NCBI RefSeq assembly: GCF_014633365.1
Contig: NC_068343.1
Location: forward strand, 31,031,307-31,095,306
Origin: Diospyros lotus
Taxonomy: Eukaryota; Streptophyta; Magnoliopsida; Ericales; Ebenaceae
Reading direction: 5' to 3'
Length of the DNA: 64,000 bases
Shown: in pieces, positions 22,671 to 35,830 of the stretch
How the letters are laid out: each line of letters opens with the position of its first letter
Position numbering within the stretch: the stretch's first letter is position 1
Notes under the pieces: model-generated
Seen by the model: the letters and a program-made list of their open reading frames with translations, nothing else
What the model was told of the DNA's origin: nothing
Databases searched by the model: none
Made by a program: the position numbers and the translations under genes

Positions 22671-25600
22671 TAGGAGTGTTCAAAAAAGCCGATAGATCGT
22701 GCTTTCAGGCCGAATCGAACTGAATCGATCAATTTTTTGAATTGGTGGCTCGATTCAATTTGGAAAACAACCAAACTGCGTGGTTCGTAGTTTGGCAGAC
22801 CAGCGACCCGCATATATATAGTATATAATTAAAAAAATTATAAATTATAAAGATTAAAAATAAAAGGGGGTGCCAGTGAGTCAATGACCCTTTTCGCCTT
22901 CTCTCACTTTTCTCTCCGCTTTCCCCTAAACCCTAACCCGCACCCACCCGCCCGCCCCACCGTCTTTCTCTCCCCTTGGACCCTCAGATCACCAATCGAC
23001 GCCAACCCATTGGCGTCCCCCACGTCGCAAGCTCTGGTCGCAGCAGTTGCACCTCTTCACATCGCCATCATCGCCTCGCAGCAATCTGAGCATCCCATCG
23101 CTTTCTTCCCCCAGCGTTTACGATCTTCAATTCATCGGTTGCTGGTATGGCGATTCTCTCTCTCACAACTATTTCTGTTGATTTATTTACTTATTTTTAG
23201 TCACAAAATGCTTGTGAGGAAAAACTTTCAGTTTCAACGACATCTTGTATTTTCTGTCTCCCACCTGCCTTATTGCTTTCCCTGCTTCTTAAGCATTTAT
23301 GATAATACACGATCATGCTTAGCTTTAAACTGGTATGATTTTCAAGTTAATGATCATGATACAGTGGTGGTCTTGAATTTAACTACTTGATAAACAGGTA
23401 CAGTTTTTGTCCGAAGAATTGAAATTACCTGGTTTATATCGATCTTTTTTCAATTTTGTTTTGCTGTTTTGTTTTGTAAATTATATTGTTCTGGTTACTA
23501 GTTAGGACGTGTTTTTGCTATATTTTTTGCTGCAACGTATTTAGGTCTTTTTGGTTTAGGGTTCAGGGAGTTGCCGAGGCCGCTTCTACTTCACCTTCTT
23601 ACACTATTCTTTTAAGAGGCAAAAACTGACTTGTCATATTTATGACGAGTTTTTGCTCTTGCTTCCCATTCTTAGATGTTCCCAATTTTGACTTGTTTTT
23701 GTGTCTTTTTCAGTTAGTTTTGGCCGTTGGGGGTTAGCTCTAGTTTAACTTAATTGATTATATTTAATTTCATAGGCATAAATTTTATTAATGCATGAGC
23801 AATGGAAGAGTATGGAACATAATATTTATACATTTATCGGAGATAAGAAAATTAGTTAATTATGAGATCATCCAAGTTTACAGTCGACCAATGAGTCCAA
23901 GTTGCTTAGTTGACTTGTAGCTATCTATGGTTTAGTTAATGTGAATTCCAAATAATTCATTTTCAAGAAAATATCTCAAATTTTTTATTACTTCAATGGC
24001 AGATGGAATCAAATAGTAATACCGATCTTGAATGTGTGAGAAACATCATTGAAAATCAAATGACCAATACGACCATTGAATCAAGTAGTGGCTCTAAATC
24101 TCCGTTGCCACCTAAGGACTCTAAGGACAAAGTTGTAAAAAGGAAACCTAGACAGCAATCTAAAGTATGGGAACATTTTACAAAAAATGAGGATGATTAT
24201 TCTGAGCCTAGAGTTGTGTGCAACTATTGTGGCAAAGATTATGCAAGTGATACTAGAAGAAATGGGACAAGTACTCTTTGGAACCATATAAACAATAAGT
24301 GTAAGAATAATCCGTACAAATTCGAAGATAAGAAGCAAAAAATTTTACATTATCTAAATGAGAGTGACAATGAGGATGGAAGTGGACCAGGTAGTAATAT
24401 TGTAGCTACGGGATTTAGTTAGGCGGCTTGTAGGATGGCATGCACCAAAATGATTGTCATTGATGAATTACCATTTCAATTTGTGGAGCAAGAAGGGTTT
24501 GGATTATTTTATAGTATTGCATGCCTTAAGTTTGATCCTCCTTCACGCATTACCATTTCTAGGAATATAATTAGACTTTACAATGAAGAGAAGAAAAAAT
24601 TGAAGTCACTTTTTGTTAAGAATTCACAAAGAGTCTCTTTTAGCACTGATACATCAACTTCCATTCAAAATGTTAATTATATGGTGCTTACAACTCATTT
24701 TATAGATTATGAATGGAAAATGCAAAAAAGAATATTGAACTTTTGTCAAATTTCAAATCATAAGGGAGAGACAATTAGTAAAACAATTGAAACATGTTTG
24801 AAAGAATGGGGGATAGAGAAGGTTTTTTTACAATCACAGTTGACAATGCTATTCCTAACAATTGGGCTATTGGGCACATGAGAAAAAGATTACATATTTG
24901 GAAAAGTGTTATTTGTGATGGGAAATTTTTACGCGCGAGATGTTCAACTCATATTTTGAATTTGATAGTGGGCAATGGCTAAAAGGAATTGGATTACTCT
25001 ATTATGGTTGTACGTAATGCAGTTAGTTATGTTAGAACTTCTTCTTTAAGATTGAAAAGATTCAAAACTTGTGTGAAGAATACATGTAAAGAAGAAAAGG
25101 CTCTTGTGTGATTGGATGTGCCAACAAAGTGGAACTCCACCTATTTAATGTTGCATCATATGTTGATGCATTTAACTTGTTGGAAGAAGATGATTTTCTT
25201 TATTCTTAATATTTTTGTGAAGATGATAGAAATGGAAAAGAGCATATTGGGCCACCAAATTCTACAGATTGGGCGAATTGTGCAACATTTTGTAAGTTTT
25301 TGAAGACGATTCTACCCTCATGTTTAGCGCTTCCTTGAATGTTACTGCAAATAATTATTTTCATGAAATTTGTAATGTCCATGGAAGACTAACCAAATGA
25401 AGTTCATGTTACGAATTAATCTTGAAATATATTGCTTCTAGCATGAAGAGAAAATTTGATAAGTATTGGGGCAACATTGAAAACTAAAATATGATTCTTT
25501 ATGTAGCGGTTGTACTTGATCCTGCGTACAAAATCAAATATGTGGTATTTTGTTTGCACAAACTCTATTCTGAAGATGAAGTTCAAACCATTATGGATTC

Positions 25601-27061
25601 TACTAAGAGCACTCTAGGAAAGTTAGAGAATTTTTAAGCATCAATTGAATCAGATAAACAAAGTGGGACAACTTATGGACCAAGGTTTCTAGTTGTGGAT
25701 CCTGATGAGGATGATACTGTTAACGTGTTTAATTTCGTTTTGAGAAAGAATGTTTTCAAGAAAATGCTACTGAAATGAAAAATGAGCTTGAAATGTACCT
25801 AGCTGAGCCAAATGAGGATATACGAAACAAGACTTTTGGTATATTGGCATGGTGGAAGGTATCTTCAACAAAATACCATGTTTTATCACTGATTGCTAGA
25901 GATGTTATTGCCATTCAAGTGTCAATAGTAGCTTCTTAGTCAGCTTTTAGCATTGAAGGTAGGGTGCTTGATTGCTTTCGAAATTCGTTGAGTTGATCTA
26001 TGGTAGAAGTGTTGATTTGTTGTCAAAATTGGTCAAGAGCTACATTTTTACCATTAGATATGAGCCCAGTATTAGAAGAGCATTCTACTTATGAATCAGT
26101 TGCATACGGTAATTTTTTATCTATTCATTAAACATGTTTATTATTTTATTTGTATTACCTTTAATATTTTAATTCTCTAATTTTATTGTTCTCCTTAATA
26201 TTGTAGATAAATCCATTATGACAAATTTTTTGTTCTTCAGATGAAGTTGAAGACTTTGGAGCATGCAGATAAGTCCAGTATTAAATTTTTTGAGTTGATC
26301 CATTGGATATTCTAGGGAAAGCATTCTGTTGCATTGAAGTTATAGTGTCTGTTCAGTTGCTTGATCTAAAAATTAAGTAATCTAAATCTGTTGTATTAAG
26401 GACGTATTTTGCATAGTGGTGCTTCATTCATAATTTGTGGCTTGATTTTTCATGGAATTATACATTTATAATGCACGTTGACATGTCAAATAATCATTTG
26501 ACTTATTCTTAGGCACGAAATGATGTTTGGGACTATGGTGCTTGTTGTTATATAGGTCAGACTCCCCACTGTTGTACTTTGGCTCTTAACTTCTTTCTAA
26601 TGGTAGGTTTTTTATATTGGTTGAGGAAAGTTTTATGCTCATGCAGTTAACCGTAATCTTCAAAATAGTGAGGTTTGTTGATCCATGACAACAACAACTA
26701 TGTTCCTTGAACCTAGAATTGGTGACTTATGGACAAATGAATCCATTTCGATTTGAGACTTTCACACTTTTTCCAAAAATATGAATGCTTAGAGTGTTAT
26801 GCCCCCTTCATATATGTTAATAATTATAACAATTCATTATGTTCTAATTTATGATGTGAGATCTGACTTTGTTCAGTGAGTTGATCCAATGTATTGCAAA
26901 AATAGAAATTTAGTTCCGGTTCGGACCAAACCGGACCAAAACGAAAAAAACTAAAATCGTGGAAATCAAACTGCTCAATTTGATTTGGTAGCAAACCCAG
27001 CCTGCAGTTCAACGCATTAAACCCGCTCAAAACCGGCCAGACTGAATCACAAACACCCCTA
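22671..27061 (+). mobile_element. hAT transposon, 4.4 kb, inserted in outer CACTA transposase
   Basis: The ends are TAGGAGTGTTC (22671) and the complement TAGGGGTGTTT of the right end (27061), a typical hAT terminal pattern. The flanks ATTATTCAT (left) and ATTATCAT (right) look like an 8-bp TSD that has since gained one T. The element carries a broken BED-finger/hATC transposase on the plus strand, preceded by a CT-rich 5' leader (22884-23145). It separates the C-terminal DUF4216 part of the outer TNP2 gene from the rest. Confidence 0.8.
24003..26100 (+). pseudogene. hAT transposase (BED zinc finger, RICESLEEPER-like), broken
   Basis: The ATG at 24003 follows a CAG acceptor, suggesting a 5'UTR intron. 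The first 139 codons contain a Lys-rich patch (KRKPRQQSKVWEHF) and a BED finger (VVCNYCGKDY...LWNHINNKC), then a stop at about 24420. In-frame sequence continues at 24435-24881 (LYNEEKKKLKSLF, SFSTDTSTSIQNVNYMVLTT), shifts near 24830 to VDNAIPNNWAIGHMRKRL, and breaks repeatedly after that. The C-terminal hAT dimerisation region is visible at 25845-26060 (FGILAWWKVSSTKYHVLSLI, then SAFSIEGRVLDCFRNSLS). Several stops and at least one frameshift make it non-functional. Family transposases are usually around 650-700 residues; this region covers a comparable span. Confidence 0.82.
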
Positions 27062-27069
27062 ATTATCAT

Positions 27070-28190
27070 CTACTACAATCTCCAAATTGTGCATTTGTGT
27101 CACTTATTCATTGAAAGGCACTGTGAGAGAATACATCCCATCAATTTGAACATTGGAAATGTAGGTGGACCATCTAGGCCCAATCTCGGCCATCTCCTTA
27201 GGCTGAATCTCGGAGAAATCTTGGTTCCCCTTTTTGGACCCAGTCTTGGCTCAGGGTCAGCCTGCAATGACTTCATTACGACTCTAATTGGGTATCCATG
27301 CGGCCACCTTAGACCCTGGCCTCATTAATAGAGGATCTCATCCACATTAGTGAGGGTCCCGTCATCACCATGCTTCCACCTAGGAACCTCTACCGGCGTC
27401 GGATAGCCAGTGTCATCACTTTGTAAACGCACAACACATGCATGCAAGAGGACATCTCCTCCCCCTATATCAATCAGCTCTCTTAGAGTCAATGTATGTT
27501 TTGATTTCTAAGCTACTGATACACTGTCTCTTCTTATTCTCTTACTTACTCGATCATCGAAGTGATTGCAGGTGCCAGCCACCCCCCGAATGGACCCATC
27601 GTCGCAGCCCGCGCCCCGCCTCCGATTGCCTTCTTTTGGTCAAGAAAGAATAGTAGGTGCCACATTATGTGTGTCCAATGTGAACCCAAATGCACATTAT
27701 ACTTGCTCGATTCTCAAACTAACTCGAAAAGTCTTTATTGTAAATATTATCTATGTGTTGAGGAAAAGAATTGGTAAGAGAGCGAGCCAAGGATTGCTTA
27801 TGTTCTCTGTTCCAAATTGTACAAAACTAAGGCTTAGGTAAGTATGAAAGTTAACACACACACACATACACATATATATATATATATATCAAAATTAGCA
27901 CTTACTCAATGAACAGTCAAACCTCATCACAATTTTTTAGAATATACAACTAAGACTGCAACCATCCCTTTATTTCAATCTCACATTGAGTCGCATTCCC
28001 TAAACCACGACCTACTTTTGAATACGCAGATAATCCCCCAATAGGTTTCATCCCATCCCTACCATTATTTTTATCAATGCGGTTGAATTTTGTTTGATTC
28101 CACTGAGTTACGTATAACAAAAGGTTAGCTATTCTTCCGCAAGATATCCTTTCGCAATCGAACCCTCCGAATGACTCTATTACACACATA
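27070..28190. repeat. probable Tat-lineage gypsy LTR fragment and unassigned sequence
   Basis: Between 27335 and 27660 there are phrases typical of the U3-R part of Tat/Retand gypsy LTRs: GGATAGCCAGTGTCATCAC, a CCCCTATATCAATCAGC promoter-like box, and GTGATTGCAGGTGCCAGCC. No boundaries or TSD were found. Next to it is a CA/TA microsatellite (27852-27890). The minus-strand open frame 27950-28189 has no recognised similarity. Confidence 0.35.
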
Positions 28191-28328
28191 GGACTTTATC
28201 ATACGTAAATACCTACCAAAAGTTTTCAAATGTTAGCCACTTGTATTAACATATATATGTTTATTTTCTCAAATATATTATGTTATAAGATAATGTGTCT
28301 GCCTTTCAATTGGATACATCCACCAATA

Positions 28329-30261
28329 TTAGACCGGTCCAACAATCCTAGCTTCGAAAGGCAAGTGAACTTGTAAATGTTCCATAACATCAAAAAATAT
28401 AGGAAAGAATATCTGCTCTAATTTACAAAGTGTCTCAGAAATATGGAGCTGCAATTCATTTTGCCTTTCATCCACCAATACTCTAGAATAAATTTCTCGA
28501 AAAAAGTTGCTTAATTCAATCAATGCATTGCACACTTCTTTTGGCAAAATACCTCATATAGCAAGTGGTATTAACCGCTGCATAAGTATGTGGGAATCAT
28601 GACTCTTCAAATAAGAAATTTTGTGCTCCTTCATATTCATTAATCTTGAAATATTTGATGAATAACCATCAGGTACTTTCTCCTCTTTCAAGAATTCCAA
28701 CAACATCAATTTTTCTTTTCAAGATAAAGTATAGCATGCAAGAGCTAGTTATCGTCTTCATCGATGTGAAGTTCCACCCTAATGCCTGGCTCTATTAAAA
28801 AAATGCGTGTTTTCTTACCATCCTTTGATTTTCGTTCAATATTCTTGATTGTTCTGAAAAGATGGTCCCATACAATCTTCTTGATGTGCATGACACCAAG
28901 ATTGTGACGTAATAGAATATCTTTCCAATATGGCAAGTTAGAGAATGCACTTTTTTTCTTCCAATGCTTTAACCAAGTTGCAGTGGACCCCTGCTAATTT
29001 TCTTTCTCAAGCATACACAAATGATTAAGAACATCGTATCCAAATAGCTGTTGTGGTTGTTCCCTTTGTTCTACCTTACCATCAAAACGAGATTTATCAT
29101 TGCGCCATCTATGGCTGATAGGTGGTGATGACCCTTGTAGCAAAATTTTTTCCCATATGTCAACCATTGGGAATTAATGTCCTTGTTGCAACAAAGGCAG
29201 ACCCACATTCCCTTTGTACTATATCCAGATAGATTAACATATGCAGGGAAGTCAATAATAGTCCACAAAAGAGCTGCATGTAGCGAAAAATTTTGTTTTT
29301 TCAGGCATCATAAGTTTCAACTCCGATATCCCATAATTCATTTAATTCCACAATCAACGATTGCAATAACACATCAATCTGATTTTCAGGTGCTTTTGGA
29401 TAGGGGATGAGCAGGGAGAGTATGAAATATGGTTGTTTCATGCACTTCCATGGTGGAAAATTGTATGGAACTACCACCACCGGCCATGTATTATGAGCAA
29501 TACTCATTGCACTAAATGGATTAAATCCATCACTTGCCAAGCCAAGTCCAACCTTCCGAGGATCACTTGAGTAATATAGATAAATCCTATTCAACATTTT
29601 CCAAGCTTCAGAAACAATCGGACATGCATATATTTTCTCATAGTTAATACCCAAATCTCAAATGAACTTTCTAGCAGCGTAATACGAAGATGATATAGTT
29701 TCACTGACAGAAAATACCAATCTAATGAGCTCGAGCAAAGTGTTAAAGGAATTATTACTCCAACCACTCAAACATTTCAAATGTAGATATTTTACAAGGA
29801 ATTCAAGCTTCGAAGCATGATCACATCTTGCATAAAGAGGTTGTTCAACATCTCTCAAGAAATCATATAACTTTTTGGCGGTTGGTTAAGCTTGTCATTA
29901 CTAGTAAAGGATCTGTCACCGATCTTAACATTGATGTTGTGCATCCCAAATGCTTCTTCCAACATAGGATGTATATCATCATCATTACCGTCCTTATCTT
30001 CATCATTACTACTATCTACTTTAGTAAACACATCCTCCTCGTGATGATACTAAGTGACATAATTTTTAACCATTCAATACCTTAGTAGATGAAATTTCAC
30101 CTCTTTGCAAACTCTCACTTCTATATTGTTACAAGTCATGTAGGGACACCTAATTCTACCATTTAAACATGTGTGTCGAAAACGAATTCAAGGAATTGAT
30201 CAACTCCATTAACATACTGGTCAAAAAGTCTATCATCCAATTGCATCCAATTCCTATCCAT
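28329..30261 (-). pseudogene. outer CACTA TNP2 transposase, N-terminal to DUF4218 part, broken
   Basis: On the minus strand the gene starts at 30261 with MDRNWMQLDDRLFDQY (transposase-associated domain) and meets a stop after 33 codons. Further blocks follow in order: 29858-29658 (LYARCDHASKLEFLVKYLHL), 29654-29301 (Transposase_21: KVGLGLASDGFNPF, TWPVVVVPYNFPPW), 29268-29071 (WTIIDFPAYVNLSGYSTKG with a zinc-ribbon-like CLCC), 28936-28745 (LPYWKDILLRHNLGVMHIKK, degenerate) and 28547-28329 (DUF4218: LIELSNFFREIYSR, MEHLQVHLPFEA). After 28329 the GP(V)xxxWMYPIER segment is still readable. Many stops and frameshifts separate the blocks. The protein's last domain lies at 22535-22032 beyond the hAT insertion. 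Confidence 0.85.
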
Positions 30262-31440
30262 CGTACTAGATACAACAAAAGTTGATAGTATTAGAGATAA
30301 ATTAAATTACACAGTGCGAGAATATGAGGTAAAAGCACTACCAGTATTCATGTACATATATATATACATATATATATCTACCACCCTAAAAGAAACAAAG
30401 CTCTTATATTAGTATTATTTTCATATATATTAATAATTTAAAAAAGTTAAAACTTTTGGCACACGCATGGCATGACTCAACTGTTATACAAAAAGTTAAA
30501 ACGATAGGTCACATGAATATACATAATATACCACTTATAGAAAAAAAAATGATAATTTTTGTATAAAAGTATTACCAAAAATACTGCAACAATTAGAATA
30601 ATAATATTTTGGTAACTATAAGTTTGTTTTGGGGATAACTATGAGCTAATTTAGTGGGTCTTTTAAACTAATTTATTTTAATAATAATAATAATAGTAAT
30701 ATTATTTTTATATCTTTATCTTATTTTTTATTTTTCATCTGAGAAGGTTGCTGCATTGTTATGATTAAAGTCAAGGTGGTGGAAGTAGTGATGAAAAATG
30801 TAGAAAGTGGGTAGTTTGGAATAATATGTCTTTGTCTCACACTCATTGCCTTGCTTTGAGAACAAACAATAAGCACCAAAGAAACCTTGCTTTAACCTTT
30901 TCATTTTCATTTTCAAACTCTATGACACTCAGAAAAAGATAAAAAAAAAAATAAAACAAAAACACTTAGATGATTTACGGGGTCTACTAAATATTTAATA
31001 TTTACTTAGACCAGCCATAAATTAAATTAATACTTACGCTATTAATTAATTTTATATAATACATTATCTTTTATTCTATAATTTTGTAAAGAGATGACTA
31101 ATTTAGTACTGTGTTTATTTTGAACAATTAAGACAAGGTGATGCTCCATCTTAATTTATGAATATAACCAACAATATGACCCGAACATCAACAACAATAA
31201 AACCATAACAACAATAATCAACCCAACAAAAAACAGAAGCCAAAAAAGCAAAAAATATAAAATCAGACCAGCCATTAGTCAAAACACACATACGCATATA
31301 TACGCACAAACACAACCCTCACATATACGCACACACACAATCATAGTATATAAATTAATAAGCATAATCAAAATCTCGTCAACCTTAACCATGTGTATAT
31401 ATATATACCCACAAGATATATACTATACAATTCTTTACCT
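30262..31440. other. outer CACTA 5' interior, AT-rich
   Basis: This region upstream of the TNP2 start is AT-rich, with TA microsatellites (30350-30375) and CA-rich tracts (31285-31335). No gene is visible. Confidence 0.5.
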
Positions 31441-32347
31441 TGTGATATGGTAGATATTCTAATATCTCGAAATTTAAAAATAAATAATAATTATTCAAAT
31501 CGGTGTTTGAGGACATTATTGATTATTTGAGAATTTAAGAGAAAATATTTATTTATGTGGGTTTGAGAAAAATAAGAAATTTAGGTATTTAATTAATTTA
31601 ATTGAGAGTATTTATGGAAATAAGGAAATAATGATTTAATTTATATTTTTGGTGATTATTGAGTGTTTATTGTTTAAAGAAAATAATTATTTATTTGGGG
31701 AGTATTTAGGAAAATAATAAAATAAATTGAATTATGAGATTTTTGAAAATTATAGGGTGAAAGTGAAATAAGGGGTAACTGTGAAGTGGGGGCAAAAGTA
31801 CCGATTTTCGAAAGTTCTGGGCGCTAGAGTAAATCTCGAAACTGGGTCGCGGGTTAACTTAAATATAACCATGTGCATATATATGTTGAAGGCGTGTGTG
31901 GAGCGGGCATTCGCGTGCTAGTGTTGCCATGTGGGGGATGCGGGATCGAATTCGCGTGGGCGTGCGAGGCTGGGTTTTGCTGATTTAATTTGGCCAAATG
32001 AGGGATCGAAACGACATCGTTTCGGCCCCAAAGGCGGTGGCCTTCTGCGTAGCCCAGCGGTTGCCATGTGGCCATGCCCCGGCCTCTTATTTTGGCTAAT
32101 TTACAGGCCAATTTTGGCCTTCTTCGAGCAGCAATTGCAGAGGAAAAAATGGCAGAAGAAGATGGCACGCATAGTGAGAAAAATGGTGGAATTTGGGAGC
32201 AAATTCAGGTTTAAACATGGTATAATTGAGTTTTAATTAGCCAGGTGAGTAAATAAACATGTATTAAACATTCTGTACGGTTAGAATTTTATTTTTGAAT
32301 CTTATTTTGTTAATTTTGGGAGTTTAATCTATTTTACAGCGTGTATT
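31441..32347 (+). mobile_element. gypsy-type LTR, left piece (split by inner CACTA)
   Basis: It begins TGTGATATGG and has the AT-rich first third followed by a GC-rich, GGCGTGTG-containing middle and a purine-rich AGAAGAAGATGG tract, as in the LTR at 19273-21816. It is cut at 32347 by the inner CACTA element and resumes at 47773. No internal retrotransposon domains remain. No TSD could be matched around the composite LTR, so the outer ends are approximate. Confidence 0.55.
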
Positions 32348-33840
32348 CACTAAAAGAATTTGAGGGTTTTACCCACACATAAATTATCCACACATATTAT
32401 ACCTAGGTATTTACCCACACATAATTGTAATATGTGTGGGTAATTAGATTAGATAAGCTCGTTACATTATCCACATTTATTATGTGTGGGTAAATTGATA
32501 TACCCATACTTATTTTAGCGGAAAAAATTCCCTCCACTTTCAAAGGTTGTTAGGATATTTTTCGATAAAATTTTAACTTATGTGGCATTTATTTTGGATT
32601 ATATTACCCACACATATTAATAAATGTTAGGCATGTGTGGTTAATTGTTTATAAACTTACCCACACATAATTATAAATGTTATATATGTGTGGGTATCCA
32701 CACATTAGATGATATGTCAGTTTTTTGAATTATATTGTCCACATATATTAATAAATGTTCCGTATATGTGGGAAATTTTTTATAAACTTACCCACACTTA
32801 AATTACCCACACATATTATATGTGGGTATTTACCCACACATAATGGTAATATGTGTGGGAGATTAAATGAGACAACCTTATTACATTATCCATATTTATT
32901 ATGTGTGGGTAAATTGATATACCCACACTTATTTTTGCAGAAAAAATTCCCTCTACTTTTAGAGATTGGTGAAATATTTTTTAATAAAATTTTACGTGAT
33001 GTGGCATTTATTTTGGATTATATTACCCAAACATATTAATAAATGTTACGCATGTGTGGGTAAGTGTTTAAAAAGTTACCCACACATAAGTACAAATGTT
33101 ATATATGTGTGGGTATTCAAGTATTAGCTGATGTGACAGTTTTTTGGATTATATTGCCTACACATATTAATAACTGTTACGTATGTGTGGGTATTCAAGT
33201 ATTAGCTGATCTGGCAATTTTTTGGATTATATTGCCTACACATATTAATAACTGTTACTTATGTGTGGGTATTCAAGTATTAGCTGATGTGGTAGTTTTT
33301 TAGATTATATTGCCTACATATATTAATAATTTTATGTATGTGTGGGTAATTATTTATAAATATACCCACACATAAATTACCCACACATATTATACGTGTG
33401 TATTACCCACACATAAGGGTAATATGTGTGGGTGATTAATTGAGACAAACTCTTTATATTATCCACATTTATTCTATGTAGGTAAATTGATATATCCACA
33501 TTTATTTTGGCAAAAAAAATTCCCTTCACAATTAGAGGTTGGTGGGATATTTTTTGATAAAATTTTATGAGATGTGGCATTTATTTTGGATTATATTACC
33601 CACACATTTTAATAAATGTTACGCATGTGTGGGTAATTGTTTATAAACTTACCCACACATAATTACAAACGTTATATGTGTGGGTATCCATGTATTAGCT
33701 GATGTGGCTGTTTTTTGAATTATATTACCCACATATATTAATAAAAGTCAGAAATGTGTGGGTAATTATTTATAAACGTACCCACACATAATTACAAATG
33801 TTATATATGTGTGGGTATTCATGTATCTATGATTTCATAC
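32348..33840 (+). repeat. inner CACTA left subterminal array
   Basis: A unit of roughly 120-480 bp is repeated with internal repeats. The core motif TACCCACACATA occurs many times in both orientations, with recurrent phrases TTTTGGATTATATTACC, TTAATAAATGTTACGCATG and GTATTAGCTGATGTGG. The open frames at 32755-33303 are made of this repeat. Confidence 0.85.
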
Positions 33841-35563
33841 TTAAATTACAAAACTACGTCGTTTTAATTTTTAAAATTTAAAATAATTTATTTTTTTATT
33901 TTATTTACAAATACAAATAATAAACCTAAAACTAAATCTCTACACTAAAATTCGCCTTTCCCTAAAATTAAATCCCCTTTTTTGCTCATCAAGCTCTTTA
34001 ACAAATACACAGTACCATTAACCTCATAAAATTTTTCTATAGGAATAGAGATAAAGTTGTGAAGCTCTGGACCTTTTCTCATCATTTCCAACATTTTTCA
34101 TACCGGTTATTTTCTTTATCTTTTCTTTGATTTTTTTGTGTTTAAGGGTTATATTTACAATTTTTCCTTATTGAATCTATTTTCATTAATTCTAATCAAA
34201 AAATAATTGTTAAGATCTAATTAACACTATTATAAGGAATTCCTAATATAATTCTGTAAATGCTTGAATATAATTATTAATTTATTATAATTAAGCATTA
34301 ATTATTTGTTGATAATACAAAATAGTAAAAATTACGAACATATTAAAATTAATACAATATATGATGTGGATTATGCTGCATTAGCGTGTCTGGACAAGCA
34401 CAAGAATTCGAAGATATGATTATAGTGTCAGTGTTCGATCTTATGGGCATTCACATACAGTGTCCGTTTTCAACCTATAATATATGCTTTTAGGGTAACT
34501 CGATGAACATGATTGAACTAGCTGCTTTGCAGCTATTTTTATTGTGTTTTAGCCAATTTAAATTTCCTTTTATGGTTATTTATAATTCCTTTATTTTACG
34601 TTTGAATTATGTCTTTGTTTTACGTCTATTCTGTAAAGCCCATTCTATTTAGAGTCTGTAACCCATTAGGGTGTTGTATTTTTTTTATATAATTGAATCT
34701 TAATTTTCAAGATCATTAACAAATCATATTAGTTCAACATTTCCTTTGTTTCTGTTGTGGATTCATAATTTCACAATTATGGGTCAAAATTTGGATGCTA
34801 ATGTTGAGTTCCCTTTCGGGTGCATTGAATTGTTTTCATGTAATAAGGATCGGTGACACTGTCAAACAATAATGATAGGTGTCACTGTGCCTAGTTAGCT
34901 AGTTCACACGCTGAGCAGCCTTTATTATTAAATCAACCCACCAATTTAGAGCAAATAGCCAACTATTGACATTATCCCTTACTTCTTCCCCCACTTTTTC
35001 TTCTTTCATATCTCGCATTCTCTTTGTCTCTACAAAATTAAAAATATTTAGAGAATAAGAAAGTGAATGATTTCATTCAATTTTTTGGGATCAATTTTCC
35101 TTCAAAATTAAGACTATTTAAAAATAAATGTCCCAATCTGTCCACACAAGGGGTATAGTTGTACCTTCGCACACTCAATAAATTGACTAGTTCAAATTCA
35201 AATATCATTATTGAAAGAGTATTAAAAAAATTAAAAATATCATTATTTTGAAAGAGTATTATATTATTTAACAAAAAAAAGAGAGTATTAGATTAGGTGG
35301 CAAATAGCAAACTCCACTTCCTCCTTATATTTTTAATGATTTTTATTATTTTAGGAAACTATTTTTTTTATTAAATTTATTATAATTATTAAATTTATTA
35401 TATTATTAAATTTTTAAATAAATATTAATTTGATATAATAATTTAAATTATTTCATTAACATATTTTAGATTATTATTTCAAATTATTATTTTATTAGTT
35501 ATCATAATCATAAATTATTTTATTTTTATTTAACAAATAAATATTTAAAAAAAATAAAAACCA

Positions 35564-35659
35564 TTGGCGGGAACTACACCTTGTATCTTTCTCTCTCCCT
35601 CTCTCTCTCCTCCTTTTTCCCTAAATCAGTAAATCCCTAAATCTAACCCTAACTCACCA

Positions 35660-35690
<31 letters not shown>

Positions 35691-35830
35691 ATCTGTGAAA
35701 TTCTTCCGTTGTAGACCCATTCGTCGCTACCTCCACCTCCCGTTGTCGCTGTCTCTAGCTCAGTCAGGCTTTGCCTCTGCGTCCGCTGTCCCAGATCAGC
35801 CTCTTGAAACACCCTGTTATACATGTGAGT
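35564..35830 (+). promoter_or_regulatory. promoter/5' leader-like segment with E2F-type site
   Basis: TTGGCGGGAA (35564-35573) fits the E2F consensus TTSSCGS. It is followed by a CT-rich leader (35586-35690) and a GC-richer stretch (35700-35815). The arrangement resembles the 5' end of a plant host gene and stands out from the surrounding AT-rich DNA. This may be a captured host promoter, or the transposon's own. Confidence 0.35.

Noticed and set aside
27950..28189. 79-codon minus-strand open frame inside the outer CACTA
   Set aside because: No similarity to TNP2 or any family I know; could be a relic but there is not enough support to call a gene.
32755..33303. Open frames with repeated peptide around THINNCYVCVGIQVLAD
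   Set aside because: Pure translation of the CACTA subterminal repeats; not a gene.
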